Source: Metarhizium brunneum (lineage: Eukaryota; Ascomycota; Sordariomycetes; Hypocreales; Clavicipitaceae). Taken from it: a DNA stretch of 64,000 nt. This document shows positions 23,996 to 36,186 of this stretch, in pieces (positions within the stretch are counted from its first letter, which is position 1; every line of letters starts with the position of its first letter). The stretch lies in NCBI RefSeq assembly GCF_013426205.1, contig NC_089422.1, positions 1,054,001 to 1,118,000 of the forward strand, written 5' to 3'. A program made the translations under genes and the position numbers. A model generated the notes under the pieces. The model searched no databases, was not told the origin of the DNA, and saw nothing but the letters and a program-made list of their open reading frames with translations.

Positions 23996-26246
23996 TGGGT
24001 TCACCAGTCCATCTTGTCGGGGCATCTTGTCCATTTTGTTGTCCTGTCCCTTGTATACGCCTGGCAATGACAGTTTGATAAGCCGGAACTTTTTTCTTCT
24101 TTTACGCCCGACAAGGTTCTAGAGAAGCTTGGTTCCACTTTGGTGTTTCTTGTTACCAAAGGGTGAGACGATAACTTTCACCCTCACAGCCAATTATCCG
24201 CAGCTGACGCTACACGAGCCACTACTCTGGTTCGGCAGTTTGCTACACATGCCGGCTTGGGTGATATTGTAACAGTCGGGTGTTGGGATTGTGCTCTGCT
24301 CCCGTGATGATAGTCGGAATTTTGACCAATGCTAAAATGAACAGTACTCTCCGGAAGACACACCGCTTCTGTCAAATCGCTTTTGATCAGCCGGCGTCAA
24401 GAACCACATCATGCAATCACCAGAAAGCATATCTCATATGTCAGCTCTCACAATGACTCATATAAAAGAAGTAATAACAGTCGTTTGACTGAACAACCAC
24501 ACTGTCGGCTGGCAAATCTGTGTGTCTTGACAATGCCACGAGTGTTCTGATAATCAACGACAATACCGCACAATGGTCCAAGGCAGGTTTCGTGGAGGAA
24601 GTATTGCCTGTATCGGATTGCATGCAAGGCGGGCTAAGCAAACAACGCATAGCTGGATCTTTCTTGGAGGGATGGCGAAGACGGTGAGATTTGGTACTCC
24701 TAGAGACCCTTTGCACTCCTCTTTGGCGGAACGATGCCCAGACCCACCGATTTGTTGTACTCTTGACAGTATGCAGGTTATAGTGAAGTGTGTGACACAA
24801 GCGTCGTTCCAGGTAGATGTATCAATTGAGATGATTCGAATAACCTTCTTACTGAAGGAATCAAATCATATCGAACCGAGTGCAACTCAACTTCCGGCCG
24901 CCCCTAGATTTCAAGGATACTACCGCTCAATATTATATGCGCCATCGCCATGTTGGGCGCCCTATGGCGGCGCCAGTGCCGTCGTAGGTTGTCTCACCAT
25001 CCCTAGTGGAGAGCCACTCTGATATTGAACACACTTTATTGATGTTCGTCAGAGAAGGCTTGAAGCGAGGAATCGTCATCTGGTCGTGATGTGATGTCTA
25101 AGATTGCTTATACTAGTAGAGCCACAGCGTCGCTTTTGATGGATACCGCAGCTTCCTAGGCTTGGCCAATATGCGAGCTTTGCACCATTCAATGTGAAGT
25201 GGGTTGAGGAAGACTGATGGACTGCCCAGTCAACTACGGAGTACAAGGAGGACGGTTATGGAGGACGGGTCATACGTACAATCCCATGCTTTTTCCATTA
25301 ATGGGGCACTAGCGTGGTATTTGAGGGTGGTGGATTGAAGTGCAAATGAGTGCAAATGTAAATACATCTGCAGATGACGATGCGAGTCAAGGACAAGAAC
25401 AAATGTGTGTGTTCCAAGTTGGGGCTTCTTCTGCACATGTCCACGGTGCCATCCGGAGCAACTCCAGACCCTGGGCTAGCGCCAATAAAATTTCGTGCTG
25501 GCTGATGGGAGCGAGTCCACGTTGGGAGAATCGTGATTTGCATCCCTGTCGCCCATTACCTCACCATTGATGATAAGCAATTGATTGGCTTGGTTGCGCC
25601 TCATACTGGCGTTGGGCCTGAACAGTCCCCGCCCGCCACACATGGTCGGACCGTTCAGCTGGGGAGGGGAGCGGACTGGACGCCAGTACGGAGTACGGAG
25701 TAAAAGATACCGAGTGCTCAGCAATCTTCGAGCTGGGCACACAAGGTGTGGTACTTACGTACCTACCGAGGTACGGAGCAGTCAGATGTAGTAGCACTAA
25801 GACCAGTCATCAATTGATAGAAGCCGCCGCACCACAGTGGCTTTGGATATATGCTGTGAGTCGCGAGTTGTGCAGCAGGAGATGTCGGCATCTCCATGTT
25901 GCAGGTGGAAGGTGTGCCTGGTGCTGTGGGTTGTGGGCCAGGTTGTTGGGAATGACTTGGAAGGTGCGGCGACAGACCGGTCGACATCAATTGATCCAAC
26001 ATGGCTAGACGGCGCAGGCGCAAGCGCAGGTGCAGGTCCAACATGGAGCTTTCAATGTTGAACATGATGGACGGGCACAGAGCAGCCGAAGTCGAGATTG
26101 GACCTTGACGGTTTAATTTTGACCACATGTGCTGTCACTGCAGTCCAAAGCCCGCCAACGAGAACATTCAAGACGGCTCGTGAGCCTGTCAGCCCAAACG
26201 GCCCAGCTGAGGTCATGACATGAACGACATGTGTATGTATGTACAG

Positions 26247-26270
26247 ACTCCGTAGTACGTACTATGGAGT
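26247..26270. repeat. 24-bp near-perfect palindrome
   Basis: ACTCCGTAGTAC joined directly to GTACTATGGAGT. The arms are reverse complements with one mismatch. It contains the ACTCCGTA core found elsewhere in the window. Confidence 0.75.
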
Positions 26271-27376
26271 AGCGGGAATCCCACGACTCTTGCGCCAGTG
26301 CCATGGCGCCTCCAAACATTGAATCAAACATTGAATGCTGCCAACCCAATGCAGGCCCCGGCGACATCCGTAGCGTCCAGTGGACGGTGTCCACATCGCC
26401 TGTGCTGGCAGCAGTTGAGCTGCGCTGGGAGTTGACGCCAGAGTCCAGGCGTCGGTGCCGGCATTCAACCGCCAACCGCCAACCGGCCAACCGGCTGCCC
26501 CAGCCCCAGAACATGTCCCACCAGCTGGCTTGCTCGGTCCCATCGACTGCTTCTCCCCGGCCCAAGCGTGGCCGCCATGTCCTGTCTCACTGGCCGTCAC
26601 TGGCCATAACCATGCCTCTCATGCAATCTCACCAGTAGACCGGCGACCTCAGTTCGCCTTGGGCCTCCTGCCTTAGCCTTGCCGCGCCCAGAACTTCAGA
26701 ACTCGGCGACCCGTCCTCCGCACATGGCCGCATGGCTACGTTGGACCAATTGGCCGCCCATCCACTCAACCTGGTCGAAAGCCTCGGGCCTCCCATGCTG
26801 CAGAGAGGAGTTGACGAGGTCGAGTCTGCCGCAGCCAGTCAGCGTGTTGCCAGCCAGCACTGAGACCTGTTGACGCAAAACCAAAACCATAACACTGAGC
26901 AGACACACAGCCATTATTGATCACTCCACCGCGCCTTCTCGCAAAGCACGCCAATTAGCTTTCCAGTCCTCATCTTCTTTTCTGCGTGGGCACCTCCATT
27001 CCTCGCCCGGGTCCTCTCTTTCCCGCCTTGCACCAAGCTTCACCACCATTTGTGCTGTCTGGTGCGCTCGCTTTGTGCACGGGGCCTTCACTTTGAACAT
27101 CATCTCGTACGCCCTCGTCTACCGAGTGTGCGCTGCTCTCCTGCCGCGAGGCTGTCGCTCGGTAGTTTCAGGCTGATAGGACTGAGACACTGCCGCTCCT
27201 TACCGTGCCCTTTGTCGTCGCTCGGCACAAGCAACCTTCTTTGCTCTTGCATCCCATTTTTGCTTCTGCAGACTCGCAGGGAAGGTCCGGTTCGATTGAC
27301 CGCACAACAAAGAGACAATTCAACTCCCACTGGACTCGGCGTGGCTCATCTCGCCGCAGCTATCTTGTCGACCGCC

Positions 27377-28432
27377 ATGCTAGAACCGCATGCGATATCC
27401 AGACCGATGGATCAAACAAACGCCTACGGCCACTCGCGGTCCCGAACGACCTCCTCCAACATATTCCCCATCCAGCAGCAACCGCCACAGCAACAGCCCG
27501 CTTCTCATTATCCGCAGGCAATGCCTACGCATATGCAGAACACGCGTCGGTCGCCGTCCGTTAACACATTTAGCACAACATCCAGCATGCAACCGCCGGC
27601 TGCATATCGGACTTCCTCGTCGACAGACCTCCGTCGTTCCATCTCCAGCCGTTCTGGTGGAACAACCGCGCCGCCATCCAGCTATGTTGCCCTTCTGCGC
27701 CGGCAAAAGGCCACAGTCTGGTGCGATCGAGCTCAGTATGAGGACCCTCGAGTAGCAGCTCAACAAAAGGCAGCCAAGATGCGCGCAAACCTTGAAGTGG
27801 TTGGCGGCGGGCGAGGTACTGTCGCTGCCAGCCGAACCAACACTGGAATCAGCGCGACTGGCAAAGTTGCTGCCAAGATCAGGCATCATGGCAAGACACC
27901 TGTTGTTGGGTATGCTCCAGGTGATACGAACCATGTCGGTGTTGGCGGCGTGCCTCTGAGACTTAGTGCCACAGAAGTGGAAGGAGAAAGTAGTGATGAC
28001 GATGATACTCAGGCAGCATCTCGCGCACACCACCGCCGCACAGGAAGCAGTGGGCGAAGCAGCATTGGGAGCGGTCGACGAGGTCTGCAATATCGAGCCT
28101 CTGGCAGCTCCGTTACGGTTGGAGGCCAACGACGAAGTCCCGGTGGCACTCCGGAGCGGACTGGTAGTCTGATTGAGCGACCGGAACGAACTATGGACGA
28201 CTCGGCGTCAGGACGGGCGCAAAGCTCACGGAGTGCCAGCAGCGGAGAACGAGCCGACAACATTGGTGAATTAAGTAGCAACCCTAAACTGGCAATCAAT
28301 TCCCAGAGGCTTTCGGTTCTTGGTAGAGAGAAGAGCGTCAAGAGCGCTGACGAGCTTAAGCGACGAGGCAGCGTCGACGAGCGGACCGCAACACTCACAT
28401 CCGGCCGCCTTTTCATTGCCAACCCTGATTAA
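27377..28432 (+). CDS. Serine-rich protein of unknown function
   Basis: A 351-residue intronless frame starting at ATG 27377; there is no ATG further upstream in the same open frame. The N-terminus is Gln/Pro-rich, then Ser/Arg-rich with RRSISSRS-type basophilic kinase-like sites. A compact central block (SSYVALLRRQKATVWCD and the following AAQQKAAKMRANLEVVGGG) looks like the only ordered, probably conserved part. The tail is low-complexity Ser/Gly/Arg. There are no membrane segments and no signal peptide. I do not recognise a named family; the composition suggests a cytosolic or nuclear phosphoprotein. A long C/T-rich leader precedes the start. Confidence 0.72.
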   Translation: MLEPHAISRPMDQTNAYGHSRSRTTSSNIFPIQQQPPQQQPASHYPQAMPTHMQNTRRSPSVNTFSTTSSMQPPAAYRTSSSTDLRRSISSRSGGTTAPPSSYVALLRRQKATVWCDRAQYEDPRVAAQQKAAKMRANLEVVGGGRGTVAASRTNTGISATGKVAAKIRHHGKTPVVGYAPGDTNHVGVGGVPLRLSATEVEGESSDDDDTQAASRAHHRRTGSSGRSSIGSGRRGLQYRASGSSVTVGGQRRSPGGTPERTGSLIERPERTMDDSASGRAQSSRSASSGERADNIGELSSNPKLAINSQRLSVLGREKSVKSADELKRRGSVDERTATLTSGRLFIANPD

Positions 28433-29807
28433 TCGACCACAACATGTGAATATAGAATATCGGCATATATCTCGCTGGCAGCAGTACTCAAAACAGTATC
28501 ACTTTATTGGAATGCTCAAGAAGCAATTTTCATTACAGTGTGGGTATTTTCCAACCTATGGACTTCCTGGCCATTCGCTTTTCTCAGCCCAATGCATATC
28601 TCTGTCGTTTTGCGTCATCCCCGGTTGCATTCAAGGCGTTTGGGGACATTGATCATAATCACTCGCTATGTTAAAAGGTTTCGCAGGCTTTCGATACCTT
28701 TTAATCCCTTTGTTCTCCGTCATGTTTTACTACTTTCACTGATGTCCCTTGATTATCGTTGTGCTGGGCTGGCTAAAAGGATTCCGCGATTGGTTTTGTT
28801 TTCTCTCTCTGCGCATGGCGAGACAAAAGCGTGTGTTTGATGAAATGACAGACTAATATTGTCAATGGCCGGGAAGTGTATATATAAATATATATATATC
28901 AGTAATGGGAGAGAAATGGTTGCCGTTGGCCATCGTACTATGAATTACTAGCGTGTTTCCAGTCTTGCTCGATCATGTGTACATCTTGGTGATTCAGCCA
29001 TGGGCAACTGGTAAGGTGGCAAGACGTTATCGCAAGGCCTCCAACCGCATCTCAGCCTTCCAATTGATTAGCAAGGCTACTAGGTTCACAAACGGCTTCG
29101 AACGGAGCATTGTAGACTTTTTTTTTTTCGTCAAGCCCACTTGCGTGCTAATCTAATGGGGCCTTTTGTCTCGTGCCAGTCCTCTCTCGTGTGAGGGACT
29201 AAACCTTGACCAGACTGGAACCTAATTGCATCATTGCCCCTTCATCAGCTTTTGTGACGAAGGCCAAGCCTCTACCATCCGTGAACGACTTAGCGCGGGG
29301 CGGTAAATGGATAGTGAATACTACTCTGTACTAGGTCAAAGGAACTCGCGCACCAGCCACAGATTTGGCCACTAGCAACTTATCTTGCTGTGGCTGCCGG
29401 GGGCAACTGCCAACACGTGAGGACGACCACAAGGTACGGAGTGCTCCGTACCTGGGCCACTTGACGCGTCCCGGGGTGAGTGCAATTCACGCGGAGCGCG
29501 TTCAAAGCTACCGACTTCCCAATCAACCACACCACTCCACTACGAGGATATGCTCTTTCCACATAAATTGAGACCGCTGATTTCTACACTCTTCAATACA
29601 GACTGAAGCGTGATCTGGCACTTGTTCTTAAGACTGGCTTGGGTTTTTACGGTCCCTAATTTGTTTTGTTCGCCACCGACTCGAGTTCGATCTTCGTGCC
29701 GCATCGAATGATTCGATCCCTCACCCCCCTTCTGACCTCTTGCCTGGTGGATAGCACCAGCCATTGACAAACCGGTTATTGCTGCTATTGGCGGCGACAT
29801 TATTTCG
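28433..29807. other. Intergenic, AT microsatellite and inverted repeat
   Basis: No gene is seen. It contains a TATATA-type run near 28877-28900, a T11 run near 29119 and a perfect inverted repeat at 29433-29452. The right end is the promoter of the CAF-1 gene. Confidence 0.5.
29433..29452. repeat. Perfect 9-bp inverted repeat (GGTACGGAG)
   Basis: GGTACGGAG, a TG spacer, then CTCCGTACC. It is another form of the recurring TACGGAG/CTCCGTA motif. Confidence 0.8.
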
Positions 29808-31810
29808 ATGCCGTTATTCGAAATGTCACCCAATGTACAGGAGACGAAAGCCAGCGGGCGAAAGAGGTGCCACGGTGAATTCGCTGCAGACATGATGAAG
29901 GTTGACGACGGGGGGGACGCAAAGACACCACAGCCTACTGCTATCAGGCGATCTGGCGACAGCTGTGAGCACCTGTACCATTCTGTAACGGGTTTCCCGT
30001 GCACAATGTGACTAACTCCGCCTAGTGCTCCCCCTTCGGGCTCAAATAGAACCTCATTCTTCACCAGGCGGGTCATCGCCACTCACTGAGGAAGGAAGTA
30101 GGACTCCCACCCGCGACTCTCCATCTCCAACTACACAAACCGACACAACCTTGGACAGCAACTCTTGTGATCAAAAAAATCTAGACACAATGGTGACTTC
30201 GAGCAAAGGCGCGGCATCAAAGCGGAAACGTCTCACGGCTGAAGAAAAAGTCGCTAAAGAAAAGGAACAGGCCGAGAAGAAAAAAGAGCGCGAGGAACAA
30301 GCTGCCAAGAGAGCCGCCGAAAAAGCTAGACAAGAAGAAGAAAAAGCCGCCCGAGTCAAAGAGCGGGAGGAGAAACGCAAACAAAAGGAAGAGGAGGATC
30401 GCCTCAAAGCCGAGCAACGGGACGAAAAGAAACGAAAGAAGGAGGAAGAACAACGCCGCATCCAGGAAGAAAAGGACAAAAAGGCACGGAGTCAGCCGAA
30501 ACTGAATGCGTTTTTCAAGATTCCCGATACGCCAAAGAAGTCTGCCAACGGCAGCAACTCTGCTGTTGGAAGCCCTATCATGACCAACGGTGGTGATGCG
30601 CCTGCCAAGCCAATGGAGACCGAGTATGAGAGGCTGTTCAAGCCCTTTTTTATGCGGGAAAATACTCGTCTGGCCCCTTCAGCAACGCAGATGGACGAGG
30701 AAACTAGAGAGGCCAAGTCTCGAATCCTCGACAAGTTTGTTGCTAGTCAACGGGACACGGACAACCAAGAGCTCCCGCGATTCGACCCTGTAGAGGCACT
30801 ACGCCTCCCGGCAAGAACTCCTAGACGCGGTCGCATTCATCATCCTGTTAAGCACATAATGGAGACAGCTTATAGGGATGCTGATAACTCGAATATTGTT
30901 GGCGCTTCCGGTGCAACCAGTATATTCCCGGAGGCTCGGCAGAAGCTGGCCAGCATTCCTCAAAAAGTGATTGCATTTTCCCACGATGTCCGACCTCCTT
31001 ACTATGGTACAATTACATTGAAGTCCTATGCCTTGGGACGGGATGCGATGGTTAAACTTGCTCGCAAGCCTACGGGGCGACGACTCCCACTCGATTATGA
31101 CTATGATTCAGAAGCTGAATGGCAAGAGGAAGAGGGCGAAGACGTTGACATGGATGACGATGAAGAAGAGCTTGATGATGAGGACGATATGGACGGTTTT
31201 CTGGATGATGCCGATGATGCCGGACTCTCCAGGCGTGTATTTGGAAACACGATGGAGCCCGAATGTACGGGCGTTTGCTACGAGAATTACCATCGCCTGG
31301 GCCCGAACCGAACAGTATATGAACACAAGATGGAATTCATTCATGGTAAGGGCTGGCTTTGTTATCCAAGATTGATTGTCCAATACTGACAGGGAGCGAG
31401 CAGAAGGACTGGAACAGACGTGGGGTATCGATCCTTTCTCATCTCAATATTGGGAACCAGAGGTGAAAGCACAGCCGGCCAAGGTTTCTCAGTCAGCACC
31501 TGAAAGCACCACAGAGATGCCACCACCCCCTGCGCCAACAAATGCTTTTGCCGCGCTCCATGGTGGCGCCGCAAACGTATCAGCTCCCACGAAACTAGTG
31601 AAGGCAGAGCTACTCAATGATTTCAAAAGAGCAATACTGGATAACAAGGCACTATCGAAGGTTGGAATCATCGACTTTATATTCCATCAGTTTCGCAACA
31701 GCGTCTCCCGCGCCGAGGTGAAAAATACCCTGGAGCACGTGGCTGAAAAGAAAGGAGCTGGCCGATCAAAGGAATGGGATCTAAAGCCTGGTCATGAGAT
31801 TGTGCTGTGA
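29808..31810 (+). CDS. Chromatin assembly factor 1 large subunit (p150/Rlf2-like)
   Basis: The large subunit of CAF-1, which deposits H3-H4 on newly replicated DNA in the nucleus. Predicted at 627 residues, with introns 29965-30025 and 31346-31403. The first exon ends in GDS and joins LLPLRAQIEPHSS, so the start is ATG 29808. Features in order: an N-terminal Ser/Pro region, a highly charged Lys/Glu/Arg (KER) helix at about 124-208, a PCNA-binding-like motif QPKLNAFFKIPD at about 208-219, the CAF1A signature around HDVRPPYYGT near residue 375, an acidic ED stretch, and a C-terminal winged-helix-like region (AILDNKALSKVGIIDFI). The acceptor of intron 2 has several nearby AGs; the one chosen gives HEGLEQTWGIDPF. 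Confidence 0.9.
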
Positions 31811-32277
31811 AGACGGCACACAATGTTTGCTTTTGTACAATGATTATGGAATGGATTTAGCGAGGAGCAACTTGGCTGGCATTTAACATTCATACTTACC
31901 CGGGCGTCCCTGGCGCGCGCCTGTATACACCTTGCTAGAATGGCTCATGCCACAAATTTGATTTCTTGATGAGAAACACTCGGAACTTGACGCTCGTTAT
32001 TGACTATTGTTTGTTGCACTGTCAACAGTGTACTTGCAGTGTATTTCCTGAGGATGACTGAGCAAGGCGTCGGATGAAGCGAGCATCATGTAGCGTGTCG
32101 GGTAACACTAGGAGTTGTGTTCTATTAACATTATATATACATATTTATATATATATGACAGATATGCGATCATTAAATTAACATGGGACTTATTCCCAGA
32201 GCCTAGGGACTCTGAGAATCCTGCAGCACCGGCGGCCTTCACATCGACCTCCCCATGCGAGGCGTGCTGGCGGACAG
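31811..32277. other. Intergenic, no gene seen
   Basis: 467 bp between two convergent genes, with an AT-rich TATATA run at about 32132-32156, possibly a polyadenylation region. Confidence 0.55.
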
Positions 32278-33333
32278 CTAGGCGGTCGAGTTGGACGAGG
32301 GCGCAACGCTGTACAGCGTCTGACCGCCCTTTTTGAAGTTTCCCACGACGCCCTGCCCCTTGCTGCTGACCAGCCACCTGGCAAAGGCCTGGGCCATGTT
32401 TGGGTTCGCCGCCCTGGTGCCGATCAGCAAGTGTGCGGGATTCAGCAGGGGGTCGTCGGCGCCGTCGGTGCCGGCTTTGTAGACGACTGTTTGGTTGCGA
32501 AGCCTGGCGTCGAGGGACAGGATGGTCCCGCGGTCGGTGATTGTGTATTCCTGCAGCAGGATGGCCGCGGTGAGGGCCTGCATGGGGAAGGCGATGTATT
32601 GGTGGTACCAGGTTGAGTAGGCGGTTGCCCATGGGACCTAGACGTCGGTTTACCGCCCCCTTATCAGCAACCGTTGCCGACTTTCACCTTTGTCTTTGGG
32701 GGGAAGGGAACACACCTGTCCGATGCTGGCCCACAGGAGACTCTCCTTGATGTTTGTCGCGGACTTGTCGTATCGGCTGAGGAAGCGCACCGGCGGATCC
32801 GTCTTGTTGTTCTCGGCCACGTCGAATATCTTGGAGAACATGGTGTGGATGTCGTCGGAGGCGACGAGGTTGGCGGGGTTGGACCTGGGCCCGACGAGGA
32901 GGAAGTGGTCCCGGAAGACGTAGTAGCTGGGGGACAGGGCGATGCCTTGGCGGATGGCGATGTCTTCCGCAGACGGCGTGTAGGTGATGCCGACGTCGAT
33001 GTCGCCCGTGGAGAGGTACTTGATGGAGTAGGTGGTGTCGCTGGTGTACCAGGCTACCTTGAACGGGGGGGAGCCGCTGGCGACGGCGTCTCTGATGAAG
33101 GCGTCTGATAAGGCTGAGGGGAGTTAGGCTCGTGCGGTGATATTCCTCATGGTGAAGCTCGAGGGGGATGGCGTACCCTTGATGAGACCGCTCTGTCCGG
33201 CGCCCCCGTTTCCAATGCGCAGCTCAACCTTGGAGGCGGCATTGCTGAAGCCTCCGTCGTACACTGCCGCAGGAGTAATCGCCGCGCAGGAGGCTGCGAA
33301 GCCGCCGCCGAGGAGGTTCTTCGCGCTGACCAT
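32278..33333 (-). CDS. Periplasmic-binding-protein-like secreted protein (tungstate/phosphate-type)
   Basis: A 304-residue protein of the PBP-like type II fold, resembling bacterial ABC-type tungstate or molybdate substrate-binding proteins. Introns are 33114-33176 and 32638-32715. Landmarks: an ELRIGNGGAGQSGLIK anion-loop-like segment, VAWYTSDTTYSIKYL, DIDVGITYTPSAE, a DHFLLVGPRSNPAN hinge strand, and a C-terminal PNMAQAFARWLVS followed by a GQ-V-GNF-K-GGQ element, as in bacterial homologues. The first 25 or so residues (NLLGGGFAASCAAITPAAVYD) could act as a weak signal peptide. No ABC permease or ATPase is nearby. Its job in a fungus (anion scavenging, wall binding) is unknown. Two introns show it is a resident fungal gene and not contamination. 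Confidence 0.82.
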
Positions 33334-34462
33334 GGTGTTGGCTTGGTGGACTGTCAGGACCGGTTTGGAATACTGCAGATGACGGCTCTCTACTCCGTAC
33401 TTGATCGTGTACGGGAGGGGGGAAGAGGACAAGACATCTTATAAAAACAACCCAAGTGAGACCCCGTGAGATTCGCTGTAGCTCTCCTTTCCTTCCAACC
33501 AACAGCTGAAGCTGAAAGGGACGTACCCTCGGCATCCTTGGACACGAACTCGCTTCCAACAGCGTCGGCGGCCATGAGGAGGCACTCGGCGGTGTTGTGC
33601 GGCCAATGAGAGGATTTTGGACCGGCAACTAGCACAGATGCGTTCAATGTTCTGTTGCCGTGTTGTACAATGAAGGCCCAACATCCACTTTCTGGCGATG
33701 TTTAAGCCTTGTGACTGCAGCAGGCTACGGAGAACCCCGTAGATTGGCATGTGTAAGTTGACAATCTCCACTGGCCGTGGGTTGGTGATGCACTTGCGAC
33801 TCCCGATCTGCGCGGGCGTCGGCTTCTTTGGGAGTTTGCGGCCGCCGAATCCCCTCGTTCACTGCCACGGTGGGCTGGGAAAATTACCAGTTGACGTGTC
33901 ACCCGGCACTTGGGATGCCGTTGTGGGAACACTTGAACAGGGAATACTGCAGATTATCCTGTGTGTGACTCGTTTAGGGCGGACCCAAGGTCGGGATTGA
34001 GTCGATTGTCAATCTGGGAGGGCTGAAGTGGATAATGGAGCAGCTCGTGTTGAAAAGCGCCCGTGTTGGACGTCATTCTGCTGTTTGATTTTAGTACTCC
34101 GTACCTTCACGATGGTTCCGTTTGTTGCGAGATTATTTTTGGCAATTCGGGAGGCACGAGTAAGTCAGGGTGGAACTCATTTTCAATATTGCGGTGAGAG
34201 CGCTGATGCGAGTGGCCTCATCTAGGATTCCGCTCTTGGGGCCTGGAATCCGCGAGGCTTGCTCAAGCTGCCAACGGGAAACGAGTATGGCGTGGTTTCC
34301 GCGGCGGTTATGCCAGGGATTACTCGTCTTATTGTTATTACAAGAGGGGGAGCCGCTTGTCCTGAACAATGGCATATAGTATTATAGTTCGTCGTAATTG
34401 CTTGATGCTACGCTGCGGTGAGTCAAATTGGAGACATGGCGAGACAGTCGCTTAGCTTCTCG
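33334..34462. other. Intergenic, no gene seen
   Basis: About 1.1 kb. Two exact TACTCCGTA copies (33391-33399, 34095-34103) lie here. No coding signal was recognised. Confidence 0.5.
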
Positions 34463-36186
34463 TCACAATGACTTGTCCATGTCCTGTGCCAGCTTCCTTT
34501 TGGCGTTATACATGCTCTCCGGCCACCATCTCCCTCCTGGCTCCGCTCGTGCCTGTGCCGAGGACAGTATCCGTCCCAGCTCCCATTCTCCGATGCCGCC
34601 AATCCACCATACGCCATCGAGGAGCATGACGAGGACGAGCCAGTGCGCAAAGATGTCCATTGCTAGTCGATGCGCAGAAGTCATCGTCATTGGTGTTGAG
34701 TCGTCCCAATTGAGGTGATTCAGATTGCCGGGTACCGGGATGTCGTCAAGCGTCGATTGGACCAGGTGCAGATACTCGAGCGGCACGCGGTTCAAAAATG
34801 CCATGACGGTTCTGCGCAGTGGTTTGGATGGCGTAGACGACGTCACGCGTCCCAGGTAACTTGTGAGCCATGGCGACACGCTGCACATTCGACCCAGGTG
34901 GACGGCCTCGTCCTCGTGAGGCGTAGGGGTCTCCTTGTCCATGAAGACTGCGCTGAAGACCTGCTCCAGAATCTCATGTGCTGCAAGACACGCCTGCAGG
35001 TTGCGCCCAGAATCACGAGGGGCCTGTGTCTGCAATGATAGCACCTTCGCAGCGAGCTGGTCGAGCGCCGGTCCGTATGTTGCCCACACAGCCGGAAGGA
35101 GAAAAAGCTTGGTGCCTTCAGAAGGTCCATCCTCGGCGAGATATACATTGTCAAATGACAATCCTGGTGTTAGAAAGGCAGAATTTTCTGCAACTGAGAG
35201 ATATCGACTGCCAAACACGGCGTTTATATCATTCTGCACGTCCAACAAGCCCGTAAACGCCGTATGCGCTGCCCGAATCAACATCATCCACTGCGACTGC
35301 GTGGGCAACAACTCAAGCTCCAGCGTTATACCACGCCTGTTCGCCATTTGTGCCAGAGACACACGAACGCAGTGGCTTGAGGAGCCATACAGAACCATGA
35401 GCGCGGCATTAGCCAAGACATGATCATGTTGTTGCACGTCGTGTATAGCGGCCTGGATATGGTGCAGCGACGTCCTGTGGTGCCTGTCCGCCAGGGAAAG
35501 CAGTTCTCGCACCTCATCTAGCCTCTCCAACGGCTGAGGTGAATACCTCACAATGTCATGACTCTTACAAGCAGCCGAGAGAGCTAGTAACGATGCCATG
35601 AGGGTTTCGTTACCGAGGGCAAGATTGGGAATTCCCACGTGGAGCGCATACAAGTCCCCTTGGTCAAAGGGGATGATGCGACTCGTATGCGTGATGTAGT
35701 GGCATAGAAGCTCGAGCTCCTGCGAGCTCAAGATACCGGGCATGCGAGCCTCATCGCTTTCTTCTAACATGTAGGCCAAGGCATACGGGGATAGTGAGTC
35801 CGTGGTCGAGTCGGTGGCGAAGACATTGTCCGGCCACAACGAGGAACCGCTGGGACTAAGGTCGGGGGCTTCCAGCACCGGCGACGGCGACGCGACATCT
35901 TCTTCTGCGGCGGCTTCTGGTGCGGATTCTCCCACAGAGTCCCTTTTCGCGGCGTCGTGATAGCGGCAGCAGTGGCTGCGCTTGTTGCAGCGGGAGCAAA
36001 TGGGCCTCGCTTCATCGCACTGCAGGACTTGGTTTAGCAACAATGCCGCGTTTATGTTACCAGTTGTCTATATGCTACCTTTTTTCTTTGCTGCTTGCAT
36101 CTGACGCACCCGTTCCTTGATTTCTCATGCGATCTGCGCGGGCGGAATTCCGAAGCAGCCTTTTTGGTGATTGTGGTGGTTGGCAT
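34463..36186 (-). CDS. Zn2Cys6 fungal transcription factor
   Basis: 554 residues, one intron (36020-36078) that splits the zinc cluster. Spliced, the cluster reads C-V-R-C-x6-C-D-E-A-R-P-I-C-S-R-C-x6-C (about residues 27-53), the binuclear zinc DNA-binding domain. The rest is the helical fungal transcription-factor middle region (for example LSSQELELLCHYITHT and LLALSAACKSHDI), as in the sterol-uptake/UPC2-like subgroup. ATG 36186 gives a basic N-terminal arm. Its target is unknown. It reads in the same direction as the substrate-binding-like gene about 1.1 kb downstream. Confidence 0.9.

Larger units (their letters stand above)
22484..27376. other. Long gene-poor stretch
   Basis: Almost 4.9 kb without a supported gene. 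It holds short tandem repeats (near 23041 and 23603), a perfect 29-nt palindrome (23967-23995), several copies of the TACTCCGTA motif and a 24-bp near-palindrome at 26247-26270. The last 400 bp before 27377 are C/T-rich and likely the promoter and leader of the next gene. Confidence 0.5.
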
